From Candidatus Oceanisphaera merdipullorum (lineage in GTDB: Bacteria; Pseudomonadota; Gammaproteobacteria; Enterobacterales; Aeromonadaceae): a stretch of DNA of 54,427 nt. Positions 35,665 to 46,777 of this stretch are shown piece after piece (position 1 is the first letter of the stretch; each line of letters opens with the position of its first letter). The notes below the pieces were generated by a model that saw nothing but the letters and a program-made list of their open reading frames with translations, ran no database searches and had not been told where the DNA came from. The position numbers and the translations under genes are program-made. The stretch is taken from NCBI GenBank assembly GCA_018883865.1, contig JAHLFI010000052.1:1-54427 (forward strand), given 5' to 3'.

Positions 35665-36726
35665 ATGGCCTTGTTCGATTCGCCCCCCAATAGTCTCTGT
35701 TTATTACGCTTATCGGCCATCGGTGACTGTTGCCATGCCATCGCGCTGGTACAAGCCATACAAAAACAATGGCCAAACACCCAAATCACTTGGATAACCG
35801 GGAAAGTGGAGGCTAGTCTGCTGCAGTTACTACCCAACGTCGAGATTATCGTGTTTGATAAGTCGGCGGGATGGCGTGCTTATACGCAGTTATGGCGAAC
35901 ACTCAAAGGCCGTAAATTTGATGCCCTATTACATATGCAGGCCGCGCTGCGCGCCAGTATTGCTAGCTTAGGAATACGCGCCAACTATCGGCTTGGCTTC
36001 GACAAATCCCGCGCTAAAGATGGCCAATGGTTATTTACCAATTATAAGGTGACCGCCGAAACCGAACACGTGGTCGATGGCTTTATGGCCTTTGGTCAAG
36101 CCTTAGGCTTAACCGATACTAAACCCCACTGGTCATTAGAGCTACCGGAGGCAGACCAGCTCTGGGCTCAGCGTTATCAAGTACAGCAGCCTTTATTATT
36201 GATTTGCCCTGCAGCCAGTAAAGCCTATAAAAACTGGACCAGTGAAGGCTACGCCAAGCTTGCTGAGTATGCCCATCATAAAGGCATGCAGGTCATACTG
36301 ATTGGCAGCCCAGCACGGCAAGAGCGCGAGCTAGCGGCGAAAATCGAGCAATTAACGCCACATATCGCCGAGAATTTGGTTGGCAAGACCAGCTTGCCGC
36401 AGTTATTGGCGTTAATTAAGGTGGCGCGATTAGTGATGGCGCCCGACACGGGCCCGACTCACATGGCGACCCTCGTCGGCACGCCTGTGCTGGGTTTGTA
36501 CGCCCACCACAATCCGGCGCGTACGGGCCCTTATTATTGTCGTGATTATGTGGTGAGTGTCTATGAAGCGGCCCTGTTGGCCGAGACAGGGAAAACCGCA
36601 GACCAGCTGCCATGGCGTACCCGTGTAAAAAACGCACAGGCCATGCAGCTTATCGATATTGAGCAAGTTATTGCGCAGTTTGAGCGCATCATTCATGATT
36701 TTAATCTATTGCAGGAATCTGTTTAA
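35665..36726 (+). CDS. GT9-family LPS heptosyltransferase (WaaC-like candidate)
   Basis: A 353-residue GT9 protein: [21 protein letters not shown] at the N-terminus, [18 protein letters not shown] (cf. DAQGLVKSA in WaaC), [33 protein letters not shown], then [11 protein letters not shown] and [21 protein letters not shown] for donor binding. Among the GT9 genes here it resembles heptosyltransferase I (WaaC) most, so it may add the first heptose to Kdo, but I cannot separate this from a HepIII/IV role. ATG 35665 has GGAG 8 bases upstream; the longer frame from 35560 crosses kdkA and is rejected. The stop overlaps the next start (TAATG). Confidence 0.9.
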   Translation: MALFDSPPNSLCLLRLSAIGDCCHAIALVQAIQKQWPNTQITWITGKVEASLLQLLPNVEIIVFDKSAGWRAYTQLWRTLKGRKFDALLHMQAALRASIASLGIRANYRLGFDKSRAKDGQWLFTNYKVTAETEHVVDGFMAFGQALGLTDTKPHWSLELPEADQLWAQRYQVQQPLLLICPAASKAYKNWTSEGYAKLAEYAHHKGMQVILIGSPARQERELAAKIEQLTPHIAENLVGKTSLPQLLALIKVARLVMAPDTGPTHMATLVGTPVLGLYAHHNPARTGPYYCRDYVVSVYEAALLAETGKTADQLPWRTRVKNAQAMQLIDIEQVIAQFERIIHDFNLLQESV

Positions 36727-37505
36727 TGAGTAATCGCCCTACGCTGGCCGCGGTGTTAATTGTCAAAAACGAAGCCGAGAATCTCGCCGATTGTTTAGCG
36801 ACCCTAGATTGGGTAGATGAAATTGTGGTGTTGGACTCTGGTAGTACAGACTCGACGCAAGCCGTTAGCGAGGCGGCCGGCGCCCGTTTTTTTGTGAATA
36901 GCGACTGGCCGGGCTTTGGAAAACAGCGTCAAATTGCCCAAAGTCATGTGCAATCAGACTGGATCTTATGGGTAGATGCGGATGAGCGCGTCACGCCCGA
37001 GCTCAGAACCAGCATAGAAGCCGTGCTGGCTAAGCCACAAGCCAATACAGTATATTCGATACCACGCTTATCTTGGGTGTTTGGTCGCTTTATCCGCCAT
37101 TGTGGTTGGTATCCGGACCGCGTGTTGCGCCTCTATCCTAAGGCGTTAACCGGCTACAACGATGCGCTGGTGCATGAGAAGGTGCAGCTTAATAAAGGCG
37201 TTAACGTGCAAAAGTTACAGGGCGATTTGCTGCATTACACCTATCAAAATTTAGAGCATTATTTAGTTAAGTCAGCTGGTTATGCTAGTGCTTGGGCGGA
37301 ACAACGCCGACAAAGAGGCAAGCGGGCGTCTATTAGCCAAGGGGTGCTGCACGGCTTAGGCTGCTTTATTAAGATGTACGTGATCAAGCTCGGCTTTCTG
37401 GATGGAAAACAAGGCTTCTTATTGAGTGTGCTGTCTGCACACTCAACATTCGTCAAATACGCGGATTTATGGATTAAGACACAAACTCAAGGGCCCAAGG
37501 CGTAA
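36726..37505 (+). CDS. waaE: GT2 glycosyltransferase, WaaE/KdtX-like
   Basis: A 259-residue GT-A fold protein: [32 protein letters not shown] (first Asp pair), [11 protein letters not shown] (DxD-type), [21 protein letters not shown] and a C-terminal [15 protein letters not shown]. These match the beta-1,4-glucosyltransferase WaaE of Klebsiella/Serratia and KdtX, which transfers glucose to HepI of the inner core and is characteristically adjacent to coaD, as here. The start overlaps the upstream heptosyltransferase stop by one base. Its 3' end overlaps the convergent gene by 32 bases. Sugar specificity is inferred. Confidence 0.87.
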   Translation: MSNRPTLAAVLIVKNEAENLADCLATLDWVDEIVVLDSGSTDSTQAVSEAAGARFFVNSDWPGFGKQRQIAQSHVQSDWILWVDADERVTPELRTSIEAVLAKPQANTVYSIPRLSWVFGRFIRHCGWYPDRVLRLYPKALTGYNDALVHEKVQLNKGVNVQKLQGDLLHYTYQNLEHYLVKSAGYASAWAEQRRQRGKRASISQGVLHGLGCFIKMYVIKLGFLDGKQGFLLSVLSAHSTFVKYADLWIKTQTQGPKA

Positions 37506-38511
37506 CCGCAGCTGCCACCTCAGCCATGTCCACTTGGCTCATGTCCTCCACTTGGGCATTGGCCGGTGGATGAAAAGCCAAGTGGCGACCTTCGCTATTG
37601 AGGGGGCGCCAACGTAATGGCGTGGCAGAGCGGCGCAGAGGAAAAAAGCCCACCGTGGGCACATCTAATGCTGCGGCTATGTGCAAGGGCCCCGTACTAC
37701 CGGCAATGAACAAGCTGCCACAAGCGATGAGGCGGCAGAAGTCCGGTAAGGGTAAGTCGTGAGCCAGCACAACTTCCTGACTAGTGGCACCTTGGCCGAC
37801 TAAGTCTACTACCTGTTGCGCCAAGGCTTGTTCGCCAGGACCGGCGGTTAGTACGATCTGTAGTTGCGGATTGGCAAGCTTCAGACGATGAGTTAAATTC
37901 GCGTATTGGGAGATGGATAAGTTATTTGCCGAGCCACCACTGCCGGCATGCACTAATAGCCAAGGCTTATCAGCATCGATAGCGAGTTGTTGCGCCTGAC
38001 CGGCCTTAAAAGCCGCTAATTCGGTCGCATCAAAGCTCAGATAGGGCGCTTGAGGCTCTACAATATTCAGCTGATTATGCTGTAAAAAAGCACGCACTAA
38101 GTCTAAGTTATATTCGTATTCTGGCTTGGCAGATTGGGAGCGGCGCTGTTTAACCCTGTGGTTATAAAGTAATTGCGCCAGCTTAGTGGCCGGCGCCCAA
38201 CGCTGTTTAATACCGGCTTGCCACATTAGCTTGGCGTTGCGAAAATTCGAAAAGAAGCAGATAACAGCGTCGAAATGATGTGATTTAAGCTGACTTAATA
38301 GCATTTTTTGCTCAGCGAACGGCGTTTCTTTTCCTGTGTCAACAATCACTTCGTCAATACTGGGGCACAGCTCAGCTAATTGGCGAGTATAAGCGGGGAC
38401 CAAAGCGGTAACGTGGCAGTCAGTTGAGGCTTTTAACATGGCAAACGCCGGCCAAGCCAACATAAAATCGCCGATTTTATCATTACGCACTACTAATACT
38501 CGTTTTATCAC
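37474..38511 (-). CDS. GT9-family LPS heptosyltransferase
   Basis: A 345-residue GT9 protein starting [23 protein letters not shown], with [22 protein letters not shown] centrally and a [25 protein letters not shown] donor region holding the expected His. It is a second normal-composition heptosyltransferase beside WaaF, so HepI or HepIII transfer is possible. It stands alone on the minus strand between waaE (convergent, 32-base overlap) and coaD (divergent, 75-base gap). The acceptor is not determinable from sequence. Confidence 0.9.
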   Translation of the reverse strand: MIKRVLVVRNDKIGDFMLAWPAFAMLKASTDCHVTALVPAYTRQLAELCPSIDEVIVDTGKETPFAEQKMLLSQLKSHHFDAVICFFSNFRNAKLMWQAGIKQRWAPATKLAQLLYNHRVKQRRSQSAKPEYEYNLDLVRAFLQHNQLNIVEPQAPYLSFDATELAAFKAGQAQQLAIDADKPWLLVHAGSGGSANNLSISQYANLTHRLKLANPQLQIVLTAGPGEQALAQQVVDLVGQGATSQEVVLAHDLPLPDFCRLIACGSLFIAGSTGPLHIAAALDVPTVGFFPLRRSATPLRWRPLNSEGRHLAFHPPANAQVEDMSQVDMAEVAAAVTPWALEFVS

Positions 38512-38577
38512 TTAGCTCTCCCACAGGCTGTTATGCGGTACTATTCTACCTTAATCTTTGTTGTGGCGTAATTATAA

Positions 38578-39066
<489 letters not shown>

Positions 39067-39069
39067 GAC

Positions 39070-39183
39070 GTGAAGGGTGAAGGGTGAAGAGCCAAGGGGA
39101 CAACACTCACCTTCGGATGCCCTGCATTTTCCGTCGTTTGGGTGCTGTCTCACCCTCTTCACTTATGACCCTGCATCCTTCAC
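39070..39183. repeat. Imperfect palindromic intergenic repeat (GTGAAGG type)
   Basis: The coaD-mutM gap starts with three tandem GTGAAGG-like units (39070-39091). It contains the complementary CTCTTCAC (39155-39162) and CCTTCAC (39177-39183), which reaches the mutM stop. Similar elements occur at 47976-48061 and 11818-11883. Confidence 0.45.
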
Positions 39184-40004
39184 AATTTTAATATGGGCTG
39201 ACATCGCGGACAAAATACCGTGCTGCGTCCGCCCATGCGCACTTCTTTTAATAGGCCACCACAAGCAGAGCAAGGTTGCTCGGCGCGGCCGTACACTTGC
39301 AGCTCTTGCACGAAATAGCCGGGCTTACCATCACTGCCAGTAAAGTCTTTTAGCGTGGTGCCGCCCTGCTTAATGGCCCGCGCTAGCACCAGTTTTATCT
39401 CTGTGGTTAACGATGCGTATTGCAGCGGCGTCACTTCATTGGCGGGCTGCTCGGGATTAATGCCAGCACTAAACAAAGATTCATTCGCGTAAATATTGCC
39501 CACGCCTACCACCACATGGTTATCCATAATAAATTGTTTTACGGCAACTTTTCGCTTACGACTGCGCTCGTAAAGATAATCATCATGAAAATCAGCAGTC
39601 AAAGGCTCAGGCCCCAACTTGACCAATAAAGCATGCTGTTCGGCGGACTCGCGGGTCCATAACACGCAGCCAAAACGGCGCGTATCATTAAAACGCAGCA
39701 GTTTGCCATTACCCAACTCAATGTCCACGTGATCGTGCTTGCCAGGCTGCGTGCCGTGGTCGAGGATACGTAAATTGCCCGACATGCCTAAGTGCAGAAT
39801 GGCAGTACCCCAGTCGGTTTCCAGCAATAAATACTTAGCGCGCCGGCGTACAGCAATAATGGTTAAACCCACCATCTCTTGCAGCTCGCTTGGCACCGGC
39901 CAACGCAGGCTGGGATTACGCACCACTATACGCATCACGGTTTCACCCAACATAAAGGGGGTGATGCCTTGGCGGCTCACTTCTACTTCGGGCAATTCAG
40001 GCAT
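39180..40004 (-). CDS. mutM: Formamidopyrimidine-DNA glycosylase
   Basis: MutM (Fpg) excises 8-oxoguanine and ring-opened purines by a beta/delta-lyase mechanism. The 274-residue protein begins MPELPEVEV, so Pro2 (catalytic after Met removal) and Glu3 are in place; Lys at about 58 lies in RRRAKYLL, and the zinc finger is CSACGG...CPRCQ at the C-terminus. The ATG at 40004 has AAGGAGT 7 bases upstream; the extra seven residues of the longer frame would block the catalytic Pro. It lies downstream of rpmBG past a strong terminator, the usual neighbourhood. Confidence 0.98.
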   Translation of the reverse strand: MPELPEVEVSRQGITPFMLGETVMRIVVRNPSLRWPVPSELQEMVGLTIIAVRRRAKYLLLETDWGTAILHLGMSGNLRILDHGTQPGKHDHVDIELGNGKLLRFNDTRRFGCVLWTRESAEQHALLVKLGPEPLTADFHDDYLYERSRKRKVAVKQFIMDNHVVVGVGNIYANESLFSAGINPEQPANEVTPLQYASLTTEIKLVLARAIKQGGTTLKDFTGSDGKPGYFVQELQVYGRAEQPCSACGGLLKEVRMGGRSTVFCPRCQPILKL

Positions 40005-40053
40005 TGAGGGACTCCTTATCGACACACGCCAGTATATCCAAGATCACAGCCAT

Positions 40054-40084
40054 AAAAAAACCCAGCCGAAGCTGGGTTTTTTTT
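40054..40084 (-). terminator. Intrinsic terminator of rpmB-rpmG
   Basis: Stem ACCCAGC (40060-40066)/GCTGGGT (40071-40077) with a CGAA tetraloop and runs of seven A and eight T on the two sides. It is placed directly downstream of rpmG on the minus strand; it could also work on the plus strand. Confidence 0.9.
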
Positions 40085-40098
40085 AAAGAGAGCAAAAT

Positions 40099-40266
40099 CT
40101 ATTTGATTTTGCCTTCTTTGTAGATCACATGCTGACGTACAACGGGATCAAATTTCTTGATTTCCATTTTTTCAGGCATGTTGCGCTTGTTCTTGGTCGT
40201 AGTGTAGAAATGACCAGTACCAGCACTTGAGTTCAGGCGGATCTTCTCGCGAATACCTTTAGCCAT
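40099..40266 (-). CDS. rpmG: 50S ribosomal protein L33
   Basis: A 55-residue basic protein, read directly from the minus strand: [20 protein letters not shown], then [20 protein letters not shown], ending GKIK. This is the L33 sequence near the E site of the large subunit. Length equals E. coli L33. It lacks the zinc-binding cysteine pairs, so it is the C-minus form. It starts 11 bases after rpmB (AAGGAG upstream) and ends at a strong terminator; rpmB-rpmG is a conserved operon. Confidence 0.97.
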   Translation of the reverse strand: MAKGIREKIRLNSSAGTGHFYTTTKNKRNMPEKMEIKKFDPVVRQHVIYKEGKIK

Positions 40267-40277
40267 TGGTTAACTCC

Positions 40278-40514
40278 TTAAACTTTTACGCCATTGGCAC
40301 GCAGGTCAGCTAAGACACTGTCGATACCTTTTTTGTCGATAATACGCATACCTTTAGTGGTAATACGCAGTTTTACAAAACGCTTCTCGCTCTCAACCCA
40401 AAAGCGGTGGCTTTGCAGGTTAGGCAGGAAACGACGCTTGGTCGCGTTGTTGGCGTGCGAGCGGTTGTTACCAACAGCTGGTCGCTTACCTGTAACTTGG
40501 CATACTTTAGACAT
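40278..40514 (-). CDS. rpmB: 50S ribosomal protein L28
   Basis: A 78-residue basic ribosomal protein (E. coli 78) beginning [20 protein letters not shown] and containing [13 protein letters not shown], the L28 signature. First gene of the rpmB-rpmG operon, with its own good promoter about 80 bases upstream. Confidence 0.98.
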   Translation of the reverse strand: MSKVCQVTGKRPAVGNNRSHANNATKRRFLPNLQSHRFWVESEKRFVKLRITTKGMRIIDKKGIDSVLADLRANGVKV

Positions 40515-40597
40515 GTCAGTCTTCTCCAGATCTTACTAATTTGCTCGAGCAATTAATCACCCCGTTGGCCGTCTATCGGGGCAAAATAAGGCGGCAA

Positions 40598-40626
40598 TTT
40601 ATACAGTATACCGAGCCTAAGATCAA
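40598..40626 (-). promoter_or_regulatory. Promoter of rpmB-rpmG
   Basis: On the minus strand TTGATC (40626-40621), 17-base spacer, TATAAA (40603-40598). The predicted leader of about 75 bases contains a CCCCG/CGGGG hairpin (40560-40581). Confidence 0.7.
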
Positions 40627-40650
40627 CAAAAAGGCAAAAAACGCAGCAAT

Positions 40651-41325
40651 TTATAGCCAACCGCGCTCGGCAAACGAGACAGTTTCGCCGTCTCCCACCA
40701 CTAAATGATCTAATACACGAATATCCAGCAGCCCGAGAGCGGCTTGAATACGTTCAGTAATTAAACGATCGGCATGACTGGGCTCGGCGACACCGGACGG
40801 ATGATTATGCACCAAAATCACCGCCGCGGCACCCCGTTTCAGTACCAAAGCGACGATTTCTCGCGGATAAACCGCTGCCGCGTCCAAAGTCCCAAAAAAC
40901 AACTCATTAAATTCAATTACTCTGTGCTGATTATCGAGCAGTAATAAGGCAAATACCTCACGATCCTGATCGCGTAATCGCGATTGTAAAAACATCCGTG
41001 TCAGTTCGGGATTGGTTAAGGCATTAGCGCGCATTAGCTTTTCATCTAAAAAGCGGCGCATTAACTCTTGGCTCGCCTGCAGCTGCACGTATTTGGCCAA
41101 ACCCAACCCAGGTTTTTCACAAAAACTGTGTTGATCCGCTAACAGTAATTGTCTTAGCGAGCCAAATTGCTCCAGTAAAGCGCGAGCCAAACTGACCGCA
41201 TCCATGCCTTGAGTACCGGTGCGTAAGAATATCGCCAGCAATTCCGCGTCCGATAAGCTGTCTGGGCCGCGGCTTAATAATTTTTCTCGCGGCCGCTCTC
41301 CCGCTGGCCAGTTTTTTATGCTCAT
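40651..41325 (-). CDS. radC: RadC family JAB-domain protein
   Basis: A 224-residue protein of the RadC/YicR family, once thought to act in DNA repair; its true role is unresolved. An N-terminal UPF0758 helical part ([26 protein letters not shown]) precedes an MPN/JAB domain with the metal-binding HNHPSG...D ([14 protein letters not shown]). The ATG at 41325 has GGAGG 5 bases upstream. It is divergent from coaBC, as in E. coli. Confidence 0.95.
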   Translation of the reverse strand: MSIKNWPAGERPREKLLSRGPDSLSDAELLAIFLRTGTQGMDAVSLARALLEQFGSLRQLLLADQHSFCEKPGLGLAKYVQLQASQELMRRFLDEKLMRANALTNPELTRMFLQSRLRDQDREVFALLLLDNQHRVIEFNELFFGTLDAAAVYPREIVALVLKRGAAAVILVHNHPSGVAEPSHADRLITERIQAALGLLDIRVLDHLVVGDGETVSFAERGWL

Positions 41326-41490
41326 CACCACCTCCCTGTCGTAATGAATCTTCGGCTGTAAAGCGGTGTGCGCATCACTTTATGGTCGCTGTAGCCGATT
41401 AGCTATTAAGCCTAGCCTAAAGCCTGACAGACACCGCCAAAGCATATTTTTTATGATAATCTTGCCGTTCAACAGCAGAGGGAAGCAGTG

Positions 41491-42738
41491 ATGTCATTAA
41501 CGGGAAAGCGTATTTTAATCGGCGTAACAGGCGGCATAGCGGCCTATAAAAGTGCCGAGCTGGTGCGTCGCCTTAAAGAGCGCCAAGCAGAGGTGAAAGT
41601 GGTGATGACCGACTCCGCCAAGGCCTTTATCACGCCACTGACCCTGCAAGCCGTATCCGGTGAGCCCGTTTCTGATGCCTTGCTCGACCCCGCCGCCGAG
41701 GCAGGTATGGGTCATATCGAATTAGCCAAATGGGCAGACCTAATTCTGATTGCACCGGCGAGTGCTAATACGCTGGCCAAACTTACTGCCGGTTTGGCGG
41801 ATGATTTACTCACTACCTTGTGCTTAGCTACACCGGCGCCACTGGCTCTCGCACCCGCCATGAATCAGCAGATGTATCGTCATGCGGCTACCCAACACAA
41901 CTTACAAGTACTGGCCGATCGCCAGGTACATATTTGGGGACCTGCTCAAGGCGTCCAAGCGTGTGGCGATGTGGGGCCGGGCCGTATGTTAGAGCCCCTG
42001 GAGCTGGTGGCATTAGTTGAGCGCCACTTTACTGAAACCACAGTACAAGCTGAGGATCAAGCCACGACTCACCTTAACGCGCAGCCCTTGGCCGGTCTTA
42101 AGGTCATGCTGACCGCAGGCCCGACACGAGAGGCGCTGGACCCAGTACGCTTTTTATCTAATCACAGCTCAGGGAAAATGGGCTTCGCCCTAGCCGAAGC
42201 CGCTGTAGCCTTGGGCGCCGAAGTCACCTTAGTAGCCGGCCCTGTGGCGTTAAGCACGCCGCTGGGTGTGACGCGCATTGATGTAGAAAGCGCCCAGCAA
42301 ATGCAGGCTGCCGTGATGGGCGCTATCGCCCAGCAGCAGATCTTTATCGCCTGCGCCGCCGTGGCCGACTACGCACCTAAAGTGGTCGCCGAGCATAAAA
42401 TTAAAAAGACAGCGGCGGACAGCTTGATCATCGAATTGACCAAAAATCCCGATATAGTTGCAGAAGTGGCAGCATTGGCCGATACCCCCTTTACCGTGGG
42501 TTTTGCCGCCGAAACCCAAGATATAGAAATCTACGCTCGCGATAAGCTCAAGCGTAAAAAATTAGATATGATAGCGGCAAATAACGTGGCGCTGGCCGGC
42601 CAAGGATTTAATAGTGATGATAATGCGCTCAGCGTATTCTGGTCCAACGGCCATGTTGACCTGCCCCTGACTAATAAATCCCAATTAGCCCTCCATCTTC
42701 TTACCCTGATAGCAGAACGATATTATGACACCCATTGA
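41491..42738 (+). CDS. coaBC: Bifunctional phosphopantothenoylcysteine decarboxylase/synthetase
   Basis: CoaBC (Dfp) joins cysteine to 4'-phosphopantothenate using CTP, then decarboxylates the product with FMN, giving 4'-phosphopantetheine. The 415-residue protein has the flavoprotein CoaC domain first ([49 protein letters not shown]). The CoaB domain follows from about 205 ([47 protein letters not shown]). ATG 41491 has GAGGG 8 bases upstream. It overlaps dut by 14 bases. Confidence 0.97.
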   Translation: MSLTGKRILIGVTGGIAAYKSAELVRRLKERQAEVKVVMTDSAKAFITPLTLQAVSGEPVSDALLDPAAEAGMGHIELAKWADLILIAPASANTLAKLTAGLADDLLTTLCLATPAPLALAPAMNQQMYRHAATQHNLQVLADRQVHIWGPAQGVQACGDVGPGRMLEPLELVALVERHFTETTVQAEDQATTHLNAQPLAGLKVMLTAGPTREALDPVRFLSNHSSGKMGFALAEAAVALGAEVTLVAGPVALSTPLGVTRIDVESAQQMQAAVMGAIAQQQIFIACAAVADYAPKVVAEHKIKKTAADSLIIELTKNPDIVAEVAALADTPFTVGFAAETQDIEIYARDKLKRKKLDMIAANNVALAGQGFNSDDNALSVFWSNGHVDLPLTNKSQLALHLLTLIAERYYDTH

Positions 42739-43180
42739 ACTGAAAATTATTGACCCTAGAGTCGGCACCGACTTTCCCCTGCCCGCCTACGCCACTCCGG
42801 GTTCTGCAGGCTTAGACTTACGTGCCTGTTTAGATGCGCCGCTGACGCTCGCGCCCGGTGAAACACAGCTTTTGCCGACCGGCATGGCGATTCACATTAA
42901 AGACCCAAGCCTGTGCGCCACCATTTTACCGCGTTCGGGTTTAGGCCATAAACATGGCATAGTGCTGGGCAATTTAGTGGGCCTGATTGACTCCGACTAT
43001 CAAGGTCAGTTAATGGTATCTTGCTGGAATAGAAGTGCGGCATCATTCACCATAGAGCCCGGCGAGCGCATTGCACAACTGGTTATTTTACCGGTAGTGC
43101 AAGCCCAATTTACACTCGTTAACGAGTTTGACCAAAGCGAACGGGGAGAAGGCGGTTTCGGTTCTTCTGGTCGCCAATAA
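42725..43180 (+). CDS. dut: Deoxyuridine 5'-triphosphate nucleotidohydrolase
   Basis: dUTPase hydrolyses dUTP to dUMP and pyrophosphate, keeping uracil out of DNA and feeding thymidylate synthesis. The 151-residue protein (E. coli 151) carries the five trimeric dUTPase motifs: [42 protein letters not shown] and [10 protein letters not shown]. Its start lies inside the end of coaBC, indicating coupling. slmA follows after 18 bases, the conserved coaBC-dut-slmA order. Confidence 0.98.
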   Translation: MTPIELKIIDPRVGTDFPLPAYATPGSAGLDLRACLDAPLTLAPGETQLLPTGMAIHIKDPSLCATILPRSGLGHKHGIVLGNLVGLIDSDYQGQLMVSCWNRSAASFTIEPGERIAQLVILPVVQAQFTLVNEFDQSERGEGGFGSSGRQ

Positions 43181-43198
43181 CTTAAAGAAGGCGCAGCC

Positions 43199-43804
43199 AT
43201 GACTACACCTCAACCTAAAGTAAATCGTCGCGAGCAAATTTTGCAGGCGCTGGCACACATGCTGGAAACAAGCCCGGGCCAGCGTATCACTACGGCTAAA
43301 TTAGCCGCCGAAGTCGGCGTATCTGAGGCCGCCTTATACCGGCACTTTCCCAGTAAAGCACGCATGTTTGAGGGTTTAATCGACTTTATCGAAGAAACCC
43401 TGTTCTCGCGCATTAATTTGATCTTGCACGATGAAAAAGACAGCGCGTTACGGCTGCGCTACATAATGCAATTAATATTGGGCTTTTGTGAGCGCAACCC
43501 TGGCATTACGCGCTTACTGAATGGCGATGCCCTGCAAGGTGAGCACGAACGTTTACTCGCCCGTATTAATCAATTATTTGAACGACTCGATACTCAGTTC
43601 AAACAAGTAATGCGTGAGCGTAAATTATACGAAGGTGAAGGCTTTGCCGAGGAGGATAAAGTATTATCTAACTTACTGTTGTCCTACATTGAAGGCCGCA
43701 TTAATCAATATGTACGTAGCCAGTTTCGTATTAAGCCTACGCTCTACTTTGAAAAACACTGGCAACTCTTGCTGCTGCAATTAACAACCACAGCCACTGC
43801 CTAA
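43199..43804 (+). CDS. slmA: Nucleoid occlusion protein SlmA
   Basis: TetR-family DNA-binding protein that blocks FtsZ ring assembly over the nucleoid by binding SBS sites and FtsZ. The 201-residue protein has the N-terminal helix-turn-helix ([23 protein letters not shown], about 33-57) and the SlmA-type C-terminal dimer domain ([35 protein letters not shown]). AAGAAGG precedes the ATG. Its position after dut matches E. coli (ttk). Confidence 0.96.
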   Translation: MTTPQPKVNRREQILQALAHMLETSPGQRITTAKLAAEVGVSEAALYRHFPSKARMFEGLIDFIEETLFSRINLILHDEKDSALRLRYIMQLILGFCERNPGITRLLNGDALQGEHERLLARINQLFERLDTQFKQVMRERKLYEGEGFAEEDKVLSNLLLSYIEGRINQYVRSQFRIKPTLYFEKHWQLLLLQLTTTATA

Positions 43805-43833
43805 TAACTTAGTTAACCAAATAAGAGACGTTT

Positions 43834-44688
43834 ATGGATACCGACTTGCTTACCCCCGAGATGATTACTCAGGCTCAAGGCTGGATACTCAATAATCAAA
43901 CCTTGCTCATTAGCTATGCCGTGAATATTGCCGCGGCCATCATTATCCTCACCATTGGCTTTATCTTGGTTCGGATATTGACTAATGGCATGAATTCATT
44001 GCTACACAAACGCAACATTGATAATACCATTGTTGATTTTGTAACCAGCATGATCAAATACGCACTGCTGGCCTTTGTTATTATCGCCGCCTTGGGCCGA
44101 GTAGGCGTACAAACTGCATCTTTTGTGGCGATTATTGGTGCTGCCGGTTTGGCCGTAGGCTTGGCATTACAAGGTTCTTTATCTAACTTCGCGGCCGGCG
44201 TTATGCTAATAGGCTTTCGGTTCTTTAAGGCCGGCGACTATATAGAAGCGGCGGGCACCGCAGGCACGGTGCGCTCGGTACAGATCTTTACCACTATTTT
44301 AATGACCGCAGATAACCGCATGATAGTGGTGCCCAATGCCAAAATTTTAAGTGATAAGATAATTAACGTCTCTCGAGAAACAACGCGCCGTCTCGATCTA
44401 GAAATAGGCGTGGCTTACAGTGCCGACTTAAAGTTAACCAAAGAGGTATTGGAGCGCATCATCAACGAAGATCCACGCGTATTGCAAGAGCCAGCACCGC
44501 GCATTGCGGTCAACAACCTCGGCGCTTCTTCGGTTGACATTATTGTGCGCCCTTGGGTGAATGCCACGGATTACTGGGCATTGAAATTCGATTTACTCGA
44601 GAAAATTAAAAACGAGTTAGATGCCAACAATATCGGCATTCCATTCCCACAAATGGATGTGCACCTTATCAAAGATAAGGTCGCATAG
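43834..44688 (+). CDS. mscS: Small-conductance mechanosensitive channel MscS
   Basis: MscS opens on membrane tension to protect cells from osmotic downshock. The 284-residue protein (E. coli 286) has three membrane helices, with the pore-lining TM3 reading AAGLAVGLALQGSLSNFAAGVM, the beta domain motif GDYIEAAGTAGTV...I, and the C-terminal cage. It stands between slmA and a strong terminator, so it may be read through from slmA or have its own promoter; none is obvious in the 29-base gap. Confidence 0.95.
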   Translation: MDTDLLTPEMITQAQGWILNNQTLLISYAVNIAAAIIILTIGFILVRILTNGMNSLLHKRNIDNTIVDFVTSMIKYALLAFVIIAALGRVGVQTASFVAIIGAAGLAVGLALQGSLSNFAAGVMLIGFRFFKAGDYIEAAGTAGTVRSVQIFTTILMTADNRMIVVPNAKILSDKIINVSRETTRRLDLEIGVAYSADLKLTKEVLERIINEDPRVLQEPAPRIAVNNLGASSVDIIVRPWVNATDYWALKFDLLEKIKNELDANNIGIPFPQMDVHLIKDKVA

Positions 44689-44703
44689 CGTCTTAGCCCT
44701 GAG

Positions 44704-44731
44704 ATAAAGCCGCTATAAAAGCGGCTTTATT
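44704..44731 (+). terminator. Terminator after mscS
   Basis: An 11-bp stem ATAAAGCCGCT (44704-44714)/AGCGGCTTTAT (44720-44730) with a 5-base loop and a short T-rich tail, 16 bases after the mscS stop. Confidence 0.75.
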
Positions 44732-44779
44732 GCTGACAGAGCCTCTATAAATACTTCATTTTCTTTTTCTAGGTTCATC

Positions 44780-46768
44780 ATGACTGCATCACGTATCCGT
44801 CTCGTCTTTCGCCTAACTTGGCTCACCATGATGTGGCTAACACTGATCTTACTCAGTGCACGCTACGCCATGTTTAGTCAATTTTCGAACCCAGCGGCGT
44901 TGGCCGATTATGGTCAAGACGTACAGCGCATGTGGTTTATCGGTGTTCGTTACGACTTGCGTATTGCTGGTATGGCCTTGGCGCCTTTGCTGCTCAGCGG
45001 CTTATTACTGGCGTACTGGCAGAAAAGCTGGCAGCTATGGCGACGCTGTGCACCATTTTTCATTGGTTTGGTTAGCCTAATTACCGCCGCCGCCGCTATT
45101 GGTAATTTTTATTATTACCAGACGTATCATCAGCATTTTAATGTGTTTGCTTTTGGCTTATTTGAAGATGATACCCAAGCAGTATTAGCCAATGTGCACC
45201 AAGATTATCCAGTAATAGCCGCCTGTTTAGTGGCGTTACTCTTGGCTATCATTCCGGCTCTATTGGCCTATTTCCAATTACGCTCCACCAAGATAATGCG
45301 CCCTTGGTCTTGGCCCGTGCTAGTGGTGTATACCTTCATTGGCATCAGCTTAGTGTTTATCTTGGCACGCGGCAGCGTGGGCACCTTTCCACTGCGGCGC
45401 AGCAACGCCCAAGTTTCCGAACTAACGGTGCTCAACCAACTAACGCCAAACGCTATAATGGCGCTTAATTGGGCGTGGAAAGACAAAACCTCAGACGTGG
45501 ATTTTGTTGCCGCAAACAGCCACGAAGGGGCGCAGCTCCTCAAAACACTAAATTTTGGCTCTCTCGAAGCCCAAACCCCAAGCAATGACTATCTGAGCCA
45601 ACATCGCCCCCATGTAGTATTGGCGTTGATGGAAAGTTTAGGTACCAATATGTTGGCGTTTGATGATCCCCAGCAGAATGATTTATTGGGTCGTTTGCGC
45701 CCGCACTTTAATGAAGACTTCTTATTTAAACGTTTCTTATCTCAAGACAACGGTACTGCGCCCTCATTGGCCGCGCTATTTTTTAATAGCCCAGTGCAAA
45801 GCCTCAGCCATTCATCGGCGCAAAATATCGATATCGACACCCCGTTCGATATCTATAAAAAATCCGGCTATCGCAATATTTTTATCTCTCCTGGTAATAT
45901 GATGTGGCGTAACTTAGCTAATTATTTGCCATTGCAAGGTGTGGATCAGGTGTTTGATCAAAACGCTTTATTGGCACTCTATCCCGAGGCCGCGCAATAT
46001 ATGACAGACTGGGGTTTGCCGGATGAATATGCTTATCGGTTAGCGGAAACCTTGCTCGCTGAATCGGACCAGCCGTTATTTATTAGTATCTTAAGTGTTA
46101 CTAATCATCCTCCTTATGTAACTCCCGAGACCTATCAGCCGGGCCCAATTGCTGCATCAGCGCAGTATAAGAAACATGCAGAAGACGGCGCCATAGAGCA
46201 GCATAATATTTTAACCACCTTTCAATATGCCACCGATGCCTTAGGCGGTTTCATTAGCCATATTAAAGATTCTGAACTGGGTGAGCGTACTGTGATTGCC
46301 GCCACCGGCGATCATCAAATGCGTCGCATCAAGGCGTTTTATCCTCAAGAGCAAGTATTGGATAGAGCCGTGCCTTTCTATTTATATGTGCCTAAGCCTA
46401 TTTTAGAACATACGGCATGGACGTTTGATAACCAAAGAGTCGGCTCACACAAAGATATTATGCCGACCTTGTATCATTACAGCCTGTCTGAAAAAAATTA
46501 TCTCACCTTAGGTGGCCGTAATATGTTGGCTCCCACAGATGATGCCAACCGCGCCTTTGGTTACAACGTATTACTGTGGATTGATGAACATGGAGCCTAC
46601 GTTTTAAATGACAGCCCTGTTTTTTATCCTTGGCAAACCGACCAGCCACTGCACTTAAACCCAGAAAAAGGTCAGCCGGTTACGCCAGCCCAAGCGGCTA
46701 AACTGGCCGCATATCCTAAGTTGTGGCGCTGGCACATTAATCAGCAAATCAAAGGTAATGTACCTTGA
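44780..46768 (+). CDS. LTA-synthase-like membrane sulfatase-fold transferase
   Basis: A 662-residue membrane protein with four or five N-terminal helices (to about residue 205) and a large periplasmic alkaline-phosphatase/sulfatase-superfamily domain. Metal and nucleophile residues of the LtaS/OpgB group are visible: E285 in LMESLGTN, T326 in NGTAPSL (catalytic Thr), and GDHQMRR for the late Asp-His. In Gram-negatives such proteins transfer phosphoglycerol or phosphoethanolamine to periplasmic glucans or LPS, or are uncharacterised; which applies here is unknown. It is flanked by terminators, so it is a single-gene unit. Confidence 0.85.
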   Translation: MTASRIRLVFRLTWLTMMWLTLILLSARYAMFSQFSNPAALADYGQDVQRMWFIGVRYDLRIAGMALAPLLLSGLLLAYWQKSWQLWRRCAPFFIGLVSLITAAAAIGNFYYYQTYHQHFNVFAFGLFEDDTQAVLANVHQDYPVIAACLVALLLAIIPALLAYFQLRSTKIMRPWSWPVLVVYTFIGISLVFILARGSVGTFPLRRSNAQVSELTVLNQLTPNAIMALNWAWKDKTSDVDFVAANSHEGAQLLKTLNFGSLEAQTPSNDYLSQHRPHVVLALMESLGTNMLAFDDPQQNDLLGRLRPHFNEDFLFKRFLSQDNGTAPSLAALFFNSPVQSLSHSSAQNIDIDTPFDIYKKSGYRNIFISPGNMMWRNLANYLPLQGVDQVFDQNALLALYPEAAQYMTDWGLPDEYAYRLAETLLAESDQPLFISILSVTNHPPYVTPETYQPGPIAASAQYKKHAEDGAIEQHNILTTFQYATDALGGFISHIKDSELGERTVIAATGDHQMRRIKAFYPQEQVLDRAVPFYLYVPKPILEHTAWTFDNQRVGSHKDIMPTLYHYSLSEKNYLTLGGRNMLAPTDDANRAFGYNVLLWIDEHGAYVLNDSPVFYPWQTDQPLHLNPEKGQPVTPAQAAKLAAYPKLWRWHINQQIKGNVP

Positions 46769-46777
46769 GATAAAGCC

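Noticed and set aside
39077-39343. Plus-strand frame between coaD and mutM
   Set aside because: Made of the intergenic repeat and antisense mutM sequence.
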